Assembly: GCA_905372445.1 (NCBI GenBank)
Contig: CAJPPF010000009.1
Span: 1-32,417 of the forward strand
Direction: 5' to 3'
Source of the DNA: an uncultured Prevotella sp.
GTDB taxonomy: Bacteria > Bacteroidota > Bacteroidia > Bacteroidales > Bacteroidaceae
Length of the DNA stretch: 32,417 nucleotides
The notes beneath the pieces were generated by a model. That model did not search any database, had not been told where the DNA came from, and saw nothing but the letters and a program-made list of their open reading frames with translations. The translations under genes were made by a program, and so were the position numbers. Positions 15,111 to 22,835 of the stretch are shown one piece after another; position 1 is the stretch's first letter; every line of letters starts with the position of its first letter.

Positions 15111-16570
15111 TTCCTTATCTTACTTAGTACGAACTGTTCACACTCTTTGAGAATCTGCACTCTCGCCACTTTCATCACTGCATAGTAAAGCACTACGGCG
15201 AGAACGATACGGCTCAATAGTAGCAGCCATAGGTTTGTTATCGTCTGCGTGGCAATGCCCGTCAGTGTCATCACCGCGGCGGCGGCAAGTGCAAAGGGGA
15301 CAATGTCCTTTAGGAAAGACAGGACGTTATATCCCGTGAGACGCCAGACGAAGAAATGCCAGACGAACAGCCATGCGGCATTAAGCAATACGTAAGCGAC
15401 GACCATTGTGCTGACACCATAGGGATAGATGACCACCATGATGAGAATCTGAGCCAGTCCGAGACACAGAGTACACCAGAGATAGAGGTCGGATTTCCCT
15501 TTTGATATGATGAGATTGCTCAGCAATGTGGAAAGCGGAATGACTGCGCCACTGATGCAAAGCAACTGAATCAGGCGCGCACTCTCAAGCCATTTCTCTG
15601 TTATGGCGAGCACGATAAACTCCTTTGCCACCAGACCGAATCCCAACAACAGGGGGAACGAGATGAATGCCGTGAAGCGCATCATCTTACGGAGGGCATT
15701 AAGCTGGCGTCCGCCGTCAGCATTTAAGTCGACAAGAACGGGCTGTGCCACTTGATTGACCATGTTCTGAACGAGCGAGAAGCATTTGAAATTCCACTGA
15801 TACGCCTGGTTGTAAACTCCTGCCTGGGTCTTTCCGAAATAACGTCCGAGCAGGATGTTAAGCACCTGATTATTTATAATTGTCGTTATTGACGTAGCCA
15901 GAATCTTAAATGAGAAACGGAACATCCGTCGAACTGGTCCGAAAGTTATGCCGCTGACGGTCGGTCGCCACTGACTGTAATGCCACACGAGTACAGTGTT
16001 AATAAAGACATAAACCAGTCCTTGAGTAGCCAGACTCCAGTAGCCGAAGCCCGCAAACGCCATCAGAGCGCCAATGATACTCGACATAAGCACCGCCGTC
16101 ATTGCAGCCTTTGCCTGCTGCTTGGCACGAAGATTCTTGAACAGCCACGCGTTCTGTGCCGTTCCCCACGACGCAATGACCACACTTAGGAAAGCATAAC
16201 GACAAAGCGGTATGAGCTCCGGCTCGTCATAATAGGAAGCAATGAGCGGCGCGACAAGGAATAATATAAGGTAGAGCACTGCACCGGCAATGATATTAAA
16301 CCAGAACACGGAGTTATAGTCCTTATGCTCCGGATGCTCAAGATTGGCAAGGGCTGTCTTGAAACCGCTATCCTGCAGTGCTGTGGCAACGAGCGAAAAC
16401 ACTCCTATCATAGCCACCATTCCGTAGTCATCCTGCGATAGCAGCCGTCCGAGAATGATACCGAACACTATGCCGATGAACTGCTGGACGAGATTGTTCA
16501 TCCCTCCCCAAAAAAGTCCCTTGCTCGCCCGTTCCTTTAATGATTCCGTATTATCTTCCATGCCTGACAT
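15107..16570 (-). CDS. polysaccharide flippase (MOP superfamily, Wzx/WzxC-like)
   Basis: A 487-aa membrane protein with about 12-14 hydrophobic helices. The N-terminus LKERASKGLFWGGMNNLVQQFIG and the block ILGRLLSQDDYGMVAMIGVFS are typical of lipopolysaccharide/exopolysaccharide flippases of the WzxC type. It would move a lipid-linked saccharide across the inner membrane. It is the first gene of the minus-strand glycan operon, with its stop overlapping the next start by 4 nt. Starts at 16570 and 16561 (MEDNTE) are equally plausible. A TATATTTG promoter core lies about 100 nt upstream. Confidence 0.9.
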   Translation of the reverse strand: MSGMEDNTESLKERASKGLFWGGMNNLVQQFIGIVFGIILGRLLSQDDYGMVAMIGVFSLVATALQDSGFKTALANLEHPEHKDYNSVFWFNIIAGAVLYLILFLVAPLIASYYDEPELIPLCRYAFLSVVIASWGTAQNAWLFKNLRAKQQAKAAMTAVLMSSIIGALMAFAGFGYWSLATQGLVYVFINTVLVWHYSQWRPTVSGITFGPVRRMFRFSFKILATSITTIINNQVLNILLGRYFGKTQAGVYNQAYQWNFKCFSLVQNMVNQVAQPVLVDLNADGGRQLNALRKMMRFTAFISFPLLLGFGLVAKEFIVLAITEKWLESARLIQLLCISGAVIPLSTLLSNLIISKGKSDLYLWCTLCLGLAQILIMVVIYPYGVSTMVVAYVLLNAAWLFVWHFFVWRLTGYNVLSFLKDIVPFALAAAAVMTLTGIATQTITNLWLLLLSRIVLAVVLYYAVMKVARVQILKECEQFVLSKIRK

Positions 16571-16670
16571 TTACGTAATTAACATATCCGCCACAAGCGG
16601 TCATTTACGTCTTAATCAGAATATTCATAGGCAGAATTACAATAAACTGCAACTATATACATTCAACCTG

Positions 16671-16678
16671 CAAATATA
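16671..16678 (-). promoter_or_regulatory. -7 promoter element of the glycan operon
   Basis: On the minus strand TATATTTG fits TAnnTTTG and lies about 100 nt before the flippase start. No convincing -33 TTTG is found, so the call rests on the core alone. It is divergent from the plus-strand core at 16721. Confidence 0.5.
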
Positions 16679-16720
16679 ACAAAAATTTTATTCTTTATGG
16701 CATACCCTTTGTTTTTTATT

Positions 16721-16728
16721 TATCTTTG
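16721..16728 (+). promoter_or_regulatory. -7 promoter element of the GT4 gene
   Basis: TATCTTTG fits TAnnTTTG perfectly and ends only 5 nt before the ATG at 16734. If used, the transcript would start at or within a few bases of the start codon. Confidence 0.6.
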
Positions 16729-16733
16729 CAGAC

Positions 16734-17792
16734 ATGAAAGTATATTTCTATCATACTCAGGACATTCAGATGATACTCCAGCGTCTTGAACGGGACGAGT
16801 TTCCACCGCATTTCCTATATGGCGCAACAAAGCTGAAAGACCATGGCATCGACGTAGTGTGGCACAAGTCGCACCTTGGACTGCCACGCTGGAAAATGAT
16901 TCTCTACAACGCATGGAAGATTCTCACATGCCGTGAGCATTTCGATGCTGTCTACGCCACCCATTACCGCGGACTGGAACTCATCGTTCTGCTCCGTGCC
17001 TTAGGACTGTTCCGTAAGCCGATCATCATCTGGCACCACCAACCTATCATCACCCCGAAGGCGTTATGGCGCGAATGGCTTGGGCGACTGTTCTACAGGG
17101 GTTTCGACCACATGTTCTTCTTCTCACAGAAACTCATCAAAGACTCTCTGCAATCGCGTAAGGCACGCCCCGAACGAATGCACTTAGGGCATTGGGGCAT
17201 GGACCCCGACAAAGAGCCGACACAGGTAAACAACGCCCTGTTCATATCGTCAGGCAAGGAGATGCGCGACATGCCGACACTGATAAAAGCCTTCAACGCC
17301 ACCGGCGCACGGCTCGACATATACATAAACAAACAGAACGGCGACGTGCATTATGCCGACATATTCGACGGAATGGAGATTGGCGACAACATCACAGTGA
17401 ACTGGATGACGCGCCTCATGCCGCACGAGATTCAGCAAAAGGTGCGCAATGCGGCATGTGTGGTTATATGCTGTCAGGCGACGAAATACACTGTAGGGCT
17501 CACTACTGTAGTAGAGGCGCTTGCTCTTGGCAAACCGATGATATGCAGCCGTAACCCGCAGATCCCCGTCGACATAGACAAGGAAGGGTGCGGCATAACG
17601 GTGGATTATTATGATGTGGAGGGCTGGAAGAATGCCATCACATATATAATTGAACATCCCGAGGAGGCACAGACGATGGGACAGAGAGGATTGGATCTGG
17701 CTCGTACCACGTATAACGACACCCGCTGTGCCAGCGAGGCAGCCGAAGTGATAAAAACAGCTGTCACTGTTAAAAATATTGAAAAACAATAA
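16734..17792 (+). CDS. GT4-like glycosyltransferase
   Basis: A 352-aa GT-B-fold retaining glycosyltransferase. The N-terminal domain starts MKVYFYHTQDI and has the alternating hydrophobic strands of this fold. The C-terminal domain has the donor-binding region VEALALGKPMICS (near 260-272), where the E-x7-E element of GT4 is only partly kept. It is transcribed divergently from the flippase operon, with 163 bp between starts, so it belongs to the same surface-glycan locus. There is no signal peptide; it acts in the cytoplasm. Sugar specificity is unknown. The start is uncertain, because a downstream ATG at codon 13 would fit better with a normal leader. Confidence 0.82.
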   Translation: MKVYFYHTQDIQMILQRLERDEFPPHFLYGATKLKDHGIDVVWHKSHLGLPRWKMILYNAWKILTCREHFDAVYATHYRGLELIVLLRALGLFRKPIIIWHHQPIITPKALWREWLGRLFYRGFDHMFFFSQKLIKDSLQSRKARPERMHLGHWGMDPDKEPTQVNNALFISSGKEMRDMPTLIKAFNATGARLDIYINKQNGDVHYADIFDGMEIGDNITVNWMTRLMPHEIQQKVRNAACVVICCQATKYTVGLTTVVEALALGKPMICSRNPQIPVDIDKEGCGITVDYYDVEGWKNAITYIIEHPEEAQTMGQRGLDLARTTYNDTRCASEAAEVIKTAVTVKNIEKQ

Positions 17793-17808
17793 TAAATTTT
17801 GTTTTTCA

Positions 17809-17840
17809 TTTGTTTATTGCCGTAAAACGATATATATTTG
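17809..17840 (+). promoter_or_regulatory. promoter of the HTH-NfeD-flotillin unit
   Basis: TTTG (17809-17812), a 20-nt spacer and TATATTTG (17833-17840) make the best full-length Bacteroidetes promoter in the window. The start would be near 17846, 18 nt before the ATG at 17864. Confidence 0.8.
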
Positions 17841-17863
17841 CGATAAAAAAAGTAATTTGATGT

Positions 17864-18061
17864 ATGATTATCGTAAATGTTGATGTAATGATGGCAAGGC
17901 GGAAGATGTCGTCGACGGAGCTTGCTGAGAAGATAGGCATCACGCCTGCGAACCTGTCGATACTGAAGACGGGCAAGGCGAAAGCGGTGAGATTCACAAC
18001 GCTCGACGCTCTGTGCCGTGTATTGGAATGCACACCAGGTGATATTCTTGAATATAAATAA
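17864..18061 (+). CDS. small Cro/CI-type HTH regulator (YozG-like)
   Basis: A 65-aa protein that is nearly all one XRE/Cro-CI helix-turn-helix domain. Helices 2-3 are seen in MSSTELAEKIGITPANLSILKTGKAKAV, and the C-terminal CTPGDILEYK ending is typical of YozG-like mini-regulators. The IIVNVDVMMARRK start is also typical, which supports the chosen ATG. The next gene starts 3 nt after its stop, so it is co-transcribed with the NfeD-like gene. It may regulate its own operon, which is inference. Such regulators often accompany small membrane proteins. Confidence 0.9.
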   Translation: MIIVNVDVMMARRKMSSTELAEKIGITPANLSILKTGKAKAVRFTTLDALCRVLECTPGDILEYK

Positions 18062-18064
18062 CAA

Positions 18065-18673
18065 ATGAATAATGTCATGGAAGAATTAATCAATAGCTTT
18101 AATACCCTCGAGCCCATGCAGCAAATGTTCTGGGGCTGCGCAGGAATCGCCACGTTGCTGTTTCTCATTCAGTTCTTACTTACCCTCTTAGGCATGGACC
18201 ACACCGATATGGATGTTGATTTCGACGGTAGTAACACCATGGACCTCGGCAATGGGCTTAACATTTTCTCGATGAAGAACCTTGTTAACTTCATTATGGG
18301 TTTCGGCTGGGCAGGCGTCTGCCTGAAGGACGTCATCAGGAGTCCGTTCCTGCTCGTGTCAGTAGCATTTCTGGTCGGCTTGTCTTTTGTGGCAATGTTC
18401 GTGTTTCTCTACATGAAGACACGCAGATTAGAGACAAACGGAGCGTTCAACATCAACGACTGCCTCGGTCGCACGGCTCAAGTTTACCTGCGCATCCCTG
18501 CAGGAGGACAAGGTAAGGGCAAGATCCAGATAAGCCTCAACGGTTCGGTTCAGGAGTTCGACGCCATAACGGAAGAAGACGACATACCGTCGGGCATCAC
18601 CGTGAAAATCACGGAAGTGATGGAAGGCGAGATTCTAAAGGTGGTGAACGTACAGAACAACTTAGTCATTTAA
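18065..18673 (+). CDS. NfeD-like membrane protein with C-terminal OB-fold
   Basis: A 202-aa protein. A hydrophobic segment at about 24-43 is followed by an acidic linker (HTDMDVDFDGSNTMDLG). A second hydrophobic region lies at about 70-120 (FIMGFGWAGVCL, LLVSVAFLVGLSFVAMFVFLYM). The last 80 residues form a beta-rich OB-like domain with NDCLGRTAQVYLRIPAGGQGKGKIQISLNG. This resembles YqiJ/NfeD-type partners of flotillins, which sit in the inner membrane and work with the SPFH protein. The flotillin gene follows after 120 nt. An ATG four codons later (MEELIN) could also be the start. Confidence 0.78.
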   Translation: MNNVMEELINSFNTLEPMQQMFWGCAGIATLLFLIQFLLTLLGMDHTDMDVDFDGSNTMDLGNGLNIFSMKNLVNFIMGFGWAGVCLKDVIRSPFLLVSVAFLVGLSFVAMFVFLYMKTRRLETNGAFNINDCLGRTAQVYLRIPAGGQGKGKIQISLNGSVQEFDAITEEDDIPSGITVKITEVMEGEILKVVNVQNNLVI

Positions 18674-18793
18674 GAAAGGCAAAACAACAATACAACCTAC
18701 AGTATTGATTATCTTACGTGTTTCAATAACCGCGATGGTCATGGCTGTAATATTCCTCTTAACCCGAATATTTAATTTCTAAATTAATAAATT

Positions 18794-20182
18794 ATGCCAA
18801 GTATCTATCTTTTAGCAATCGCCATAGCTGTTGCGATTGTACTATTCATCTCAATCGTGAACCGATACAGACGTTGTCCTTCAGACAAGATTCTCGTTGT
18901 CTACGGTACAACGGGAAACAAAGGCTCTGCAAAATGTATTCATGGAGGTGGCACCTTCGTGTGGCCTATCATTCAGGACTATGCTTACCTGAGCCTCACC
19001 CCTATCAGCATCGATGCCAACCTGACGAATGCTCTCTCCGGGCAGAATATCCGAGTCGACGTCCCAAGCCGTTTCACCGTGGGCATCTCTACCGATCCTG
19101 AGTACATGCCTGCTGCCGCAGAACGCCTGCTCGGACTGTCAGCAGTGCAGATTCAGGAACTCGCACGCGACATTCTTTTCGGTCAGTTGCGTCTTGTCAT
19201 CGCCACGATGTCGATTGAGGAACTCAACAACGACCGTGATAAGTTCCTTGCAGCGATATCGGCAAACGTCGAGGTCGAACTGAAGAAAATCGGTCTGCGC
19301 CTCATCAATGTGAATGTGACCGATATCAATGACGAGTCAGGATATATCGAGGCTCTCGGTCGCGAAGCTGCCGCAAAGGCTATAAACGAGGCAAAGGTGC
19401 GCGTGGCTGAACAGGAGAAAATCGGTGAAATCGGTAAGGCAGAAGCAAACAAGGAGACACGTGTACGTACTGCCGAGGCTAACGCTTTGGCTATAAAGGG
19501 TGAGAACGAGGCAAAGGTACAGATTGCCAACTCCGACTCCGAGCGTCGCGAACGTGAAGCAGAGGCACAGCGTAAGGCTGTAGCTGCCGAGAAGGTGGCA
19601 CAGGCAAAGGCTCTCGAGGAGGCTTACTCGGCTGAAAAAATGGCAGAGGAAGCACGTGCCGACCGTGAGCGTGCCACACAGTTGGTAAACGTCATCGTAG
19701 CTCAGGAAATAGAAAAGAAGCGTAAGATTATCGAGGCGGAGGCAGAGGCAGAGAAGATTCGCGTTAATGCGAAGGGTGAGGCTGACGCCGTATATGCGAA
19801 AATGGAGGCAGAGGCACGCGGTCTCTTCGAGATTCTGAACAAGCAGTCACAGGGTTACGACAAGATGATTCAGGCTGCAGGAGGCGATGCAAACAGTGCT
19901 TATCTGCTGTTGCTGCTTGAGAAACTGCCTGAACTCGTGAAGACTCAAGTGGAGGCTATCAAGGGAATCAATATCGATAAGGTGACTGTCTGGGACAGCG
20001 GAAACTCTGTCGACGGAAAGGGTTCTACTGCAAACTTCGTATCCGGACTGATGAAGTCGGTGCCTCCATTGCAGGAACTCTTCGATCAGGCTGGGCTTGC
20101 TCTGCCTGCATACCTTGCAGCAAAGAAAGAAGAGAAGGATGCAGAGAACAAAGATACAGCAGCTCAAGAGACTGAAAATTAA
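18794..20182 (+). CDS. flotillin / SPFH-domain membrane scaffold (YqiK-like)
   Basis: A 462-aa SPFH protein. Flotillins form oligomeric scaffolds in ordered membrane microdomains. An N-terminal membrane anchor (about 3-22) leads into the SPFH domain (about 30-210; ILVVYGTTGNKGSAKCIHGGGTFVWPIIQ, NVNVTDINDESGYIEALGREAAAKA). A long Glu/Ala/Lys-rich coiled coil (about 210-350) contains the flotillin AEAE-type repeats (RTAEANALAIKGENEAK, IEAEAEAEKIRVNAKGEA). The C-terminus ends in a charged tail. The pairing with an NfeD-like gene is the usual context. It is the last gene of its unit and is followed by a strong terminator. Confidence 0.92.
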   Translation: MPSIYLLAIAIAVAIVLFISIVNRYRRCPSDKILVVYGTTGNKGSAKCIHGGGTFVWPIIQDYAYLSLTPISIDANLTNALSGQNIRVDVPSRFTVGISTDPEYMPAAAERLLGLSAVQIQELARDILFGQLRLVIATMSIEELNNDRDKFLAAISANVEVELKKIGLRLINVNVTDINDESGYIEALGREAAAKAINEAKVRVAEQEKIGEIGKAEANKETRVRTAEANALAIKGENEAKVQIANSDSERREREAEAQRKAVAAEKVAQAKALEEAYSAEKMAEEARADRERATQLVNVIVAQEIEKKRKIIEAEAEAEKIRVNAKGEADAVYAKMEAEARGLFEILNKQSQGYDKMIQAAGGDANSAYLLLLLEKLPELVKTQVEAIKGINIDKVTVWDSGNSVDGKGSTANFVSGLMKSVPPLQELFDQAGLALPAYLAAKKEEKDAENKDTAAQETEN

Positions 20183-20191
20183 TAAACTGTT

Positions 20192-20233
20192 CATTCGCCC
20201 GGACCGGAATCGGTCTGGGCGAATGTTGTTTTT
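20192..20233 (+). terminator. strong terminator after the flotillin gene
   Basis: CATTCGCCC/GGGCGAATG (20192-20200 with 20217-20225), continued by GACC/GGTC inside, is followed by TTGTTTTT. It starts 9 nt after the stop codon. Confidence 0.92.
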
Positions 20234-20280
20234 AAACCTCAATGCAGTCATTAGAGTCCCTGGCTGATTTTGTTAGATTG
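20232..20280 (-). repeat. diverged inverted copy of the dispersed repeat
   Basis: On the opposite strand to copy B, this stretch keeps the blocks GTCATTAGA (20247-20255) and TTAGATT (20273-20279) in the same order as copy B, plus TTTTAA next to the terminator tail. The distance between blocks differs by about 7 nt, so the match is partial. A CATAGC-TC-GCTATG hairpin (20312-20325) sits between the two copies. Confidence 0.4.
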
Positions 20281-20380
20281 TTGAGCAGATGTACTGATGT
20301 TTCACCGAAGGCATAGCTCGCTATGGCGAGATGTAATGGCAGCGCAGATGTCGGCAAGCGGACGAAAGCAGTAAGGAAGC

Positions 20381-20440
20381 ATGACGGTAATTACAAATCT
20401 AAGCAAATGCAGTCTAATGACCGTTTCGGGTTAAAATATA
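20381..20440 (+). repeat. dispersed repeat, copy B
   Basis: About 53 of 60 bases match positions 1-60 of the window, same orientation. It is non-coding. Together with the inverted copy at 20232-20280 it encloses about 100 bp, including a small hairpin. This is the layout of a short non-autonomous mobile element or of a duplicated intergenic element. Confidence 0.75.
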
Positions 20441-20598
20441 AAATGTAAAGAAATACTACAATAAAAAGCGTCTCTGAAAATTAACGTTCTACGAAAGAAA
20501 AAGGCGGTTGTTATGTCCATAAATCCACTCCGCAACCGACAGGTGAACAGAAAAAGGCGGAATGATATGCTCATTGCTATGGAATGAACTCCTGAAAA

Positions 20599-20686
20599 CA
20601 GCGGTTCTTGACGATAAAAACGTCCTTTTTTGAACCTAAAAGCACCGTTTTTACACGTTCAAAACAAGGTTTTAAAAGGCAAGAAA
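20599..20686 (+). repeat. second degenerate array with 22-nt period
   Basis: Units begin at 20599, 20621, 20643 and 20665 (CAGCGGTT, CGTCCTTT, CACCGTTT, CAAGGTTT), each followed by a T-run and ending in an A-run. The spacing is exactly 22 nt, as in the array at 9580-9689, and both arrays are preceded by CTGAAAACAGC. Elsewhere in 20441-20829 I see a direct repeat AGAAAAAGGCGG (20496-20507 and 20549-20560) and no gene. Confidence 0.6.
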
Positions 20687-20829
20687 AGCATAACGCATTG
20701 ATTATCAAAGAAATAAGAAAATCTTCATTTTTGCCGTATTTCTGAGCAAAGCAAGCATTGCTGACCTACAAGCAAATCCTGCGAAGACCTTTGTAAAGAA
20801 TATTTCTCCACATACACAGACAAGAAATA

Positions 20830-22182
20830 ATGAAAAGAACAATCCTCTACACTCTATTATTTTTCATTTTCGCACCTCTCGCCACAGCCTCGGGAATAGC
20901 ATTCGCAAGTCCCGGGACACAAGGGCGGGTGATGTATAAGGCCACAACTCGCGTGGGTGTGTCATATGCCAAGGACCCTCACGTGGTGAAATTCAAGGGA
21001 CGCTATCTGATGTACTACTCAATACCACCGAGCCACAGTAACGGCATGGAGAGATGGAGCATCGGTATTGCCAAGAGCAAAGACCTTATTCACTGGATGC
21101 GTGCTGGCGAGATAACACCCCGGAAAGACTTGGAATATGAGAGGAAAGGGATGTGCGCTCCGTGTGCGATAGTAAAGGACGGACGCGTTCATCTGTTCTA
21201 TCAGACCTACGGCAACCGCGAGCGCGATGCTATCTGCCATGCGGTGTCAAAGGACGGACTGCATTTCAAACGCGACACGACGAATCCTATATTCCATCCA
21301 CAGCCCGCCGACTGGACTTGCGGACGTGCAATTGACGCCGAGGTGGCACTGTTCAAAGGCAAATATTATCTATATTATGCCACTCGTGACCCTGAATTTA
21401 AAACCCAGAAGATAGGCGTTGCTGTGGCAGAAGCCGACACGGATTTCTCGCGTGGTGAATGGAGAGAGCCGACAGAGAAGAGCATTCTCTACCCTATTCT
21501 GCCTTGGGAGAAAGCGTGCATCGAGGCACCTTCGGTAATTGTAAGAGACTCGATGATGTATATGTTCTACGCCGGAGGCTACAACAACAAACCCCAGCAG
21601 ATTGGTTTAGCTACAAGCAAAGACGGAATAAACTTCGAGCGCATAGGACCGGAACCTTTCAAGCAGAATGGACGAGAGGGCAAATGGAACGCTTCGGAGT
21701 CGGGACATCCGCACGTATTCCGCAACAGCGACGGCAAGACATATCTCTTCTTTCAAGAAAACAACGACGACGGCAAGACATGGCTGATAAGTCAGGAGGA
21801 GATCGCTTGGAAGAAAACAAGACAAGGACGCAGCTTTCCTTATCTCAACAGTGAGCGCGAGAGATTCAATAAGAGCAGAAAAATATTCGAGGACTACGAC
21901 GAGCTACCTCATTATGCCGGCGAGCCAGACAAGAAACTCGGGGATTTTATCAAAGAGAACATACATTTTCCTGAGAGCCAGACCAATGCTCATGGAAGGG
22001 TTATCGTGAGTTTCCTTGTCGACATCGACGGCAACACAAGCGACTTCAAGATATCAAAAGGTATCAATCCGGAACTTGATGCAGAGGCACTGCGCGTCGC
22101 AAGACTCATAAAGATGCGCCGTGGATATAACCAATGGACGACTGTCAAATACTCCGTGGTAGTGGATTTCAAAGCCAGATAA
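20830..22182 (+). CDS. secreted GH43-like beta-propeller protein fused to a TonB C-terminal domain
   Basis: A 450-aa exported protein. Residues 1-26 are a signal peptide (MKRTILYTLLFFIFAPLATASG) with no lipobox cysteine. Residues about 40-330 form a five-bladed propeller of the GH43/GH117-like kind. Each blade begins with a family-like strand: AKDPHVVKFKGRYLMYYS (candidate base Asp49), AIDAEVALFKGKYYLYYA (Asp169), IEAPSVIVRDSMMYMFYAGG (candidate acid Glu232) and HPHVFRNSDGKTYLFFQE. Residues 370-450 are a Bacteroidetes-type TonB_C domain: LGDFIKENIHFPE, GRVIVSFLVDIDGNTSDFKI, LDAEALRVARLIKMRRG and the final VKYSVVVDF strand. It has no TonB membrane anchor or proline spacer. The fusion is unusual. 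The YhcH-family gene follows after 20 nt. Substrate unknown. Confidence 0.82.
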   Translation: MKRTILYTLLFFIFAPLATASGIAFASPGTQGRVMYKATTRVGVSYAKDPHVVKFKGRYLMYYSIPPSHSNGMERWSIGIAKSKDLIHWMRAGEITPRKDLEYERKGMCAPCAIVKDGRVHLFYQTYGNRERDAICHAVSKDGLHFKRDTTNPIFHPQPADWTCGRAIDAEVALFKGKYYLYYATRDPEFKTQKIGVAVAEADTDFSRGEWREPTEKSILYPILPWEKACIEAPSVIVRDSMMYMFYAGGYNNKPQQIGLATSKDGINFERIGPEPFKQNGREGKWNASESGHPHVFRNSDGKTYLFFQENNDDGKTWLISQEEIAWKKTRQGRSFPYLNSERERFNKSRKIFEDYDELPHYAGEPDKKLGDFIKENIHFPESQTNAHGRVIVSFLVDIDGNTSDFKISKGINPELDAEALRVARLIKMRRGYNQWTTVKYSVVVDFKAR

Positions 22183-22202
22183 CAATATAAACAACAGGAA
22201 AA

Positions 22203-22649
22203 ATGATTCTAGACAAAATAGAAAACCTCCGCCTTTACGCAGGTGTGAACCCTTATATTAATAAGGTGGCTGACTTTCTCGACAGCCACGACCTCTACGA
22301 GATGCCCGCAGGAAGGGTGTATATCGATGGCGACGGCTGCTTCGCCAATTTCGACACGGCACACGGCAAGACTGCCGACGACGCCGTCATAGAGACGCAT
22401 AACAGAATGATAGACATACAGATAGTTCTCGACAACGAGGAACAGATTGGCTACACACCACGTGCAGCCTTGCCTCCGGCAGACTATGACGAAAAGCACG
22501 ACATCAGCTTCTACCCGACGGCAGAAAAGCGCGACTACATGACACTCCGCAAGAACGAATTCCTGATGTTCCTCCCAACCGACGGACACGCACCATGTAT
22601 CACGGAGAAGAAAGAATATAGAAAAGTCATTTTCAAACTCAAATCGTAA
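22203..22649 (+). CDS. YhcH/YjgK/YiaL family protein
   Basis: A 148-aa cupin-like protein of the YhcH/YjgK/YiaL (DUF386) family. Members include EbgC and NanQ and act on sugar anomers or related small sugars. Family blocks seen are YINKVADFLDSHDLYEMPAGRVYIDG, ETHNRMIDIQIVLDNEEQIGY, FYPTAEKRDYMTL and the metal-site region FLPTDGHAPCI. It is full length and cytoplasmic. It begins 20 nt after the GH43-like/TonB gene and probably shares its transcript. This suggests handling of the sugar released by that protein, though the sugar is unknown. Confidence 0.92.
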   Translation: MILDKIENLRLYAGVNPYINKVADFLDSHDLYEMPAGRVYIDGDGCFANFDTAHGKTADDAVIETHNRMIDIQIVLDNEEQIGYTPRAALPPADYDEKHDISFYPTAEKRDYMTLRKNEFLMFLPTDGHAPCITEKKEYRKVIFKLKS

Positions 22650-22821
22650 GTGCAACAACCGTTTTCCACACTCCGAGACGAATATTTCCGACCTGCATGA
22701 AAAATGCAAAAACAGTAAATAATGCTTGATACGTATAGTTAAAGATTCGTAAATCAGTTAAATATTTTTAATTCTGCGGGTTTTCATCATGCATCGCGAA
22801 TGGTGTTTCTTACAAAAACAC

Positions 22822-22829
22822 TAATTTTG
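22822..22829 (+). promoter_or_regulatory. -7 promoter element of the rplM operon
   Basis: TAATTTTG fits TAnnTTTG and lies 301 nt before the rplM start. No clear -33 TTTG. A second core-like TAACTTTG is at 22901-22908, but it falls within a hairpin and may be chance. Confidence 0.55.
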
Positions 22830-22835
22830 CACAAG

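Noticed and set aside
18705..18782. A 25-codon hydrophobic open frame (TTG start; or 15 codons from ATG at 18735) between the NfeD-like and flotillin genes
   Set aside because: It could encode a tiny membrane peptide, but it has a poor start, no ribosome site and no family I recognise. Conservation would be needed.
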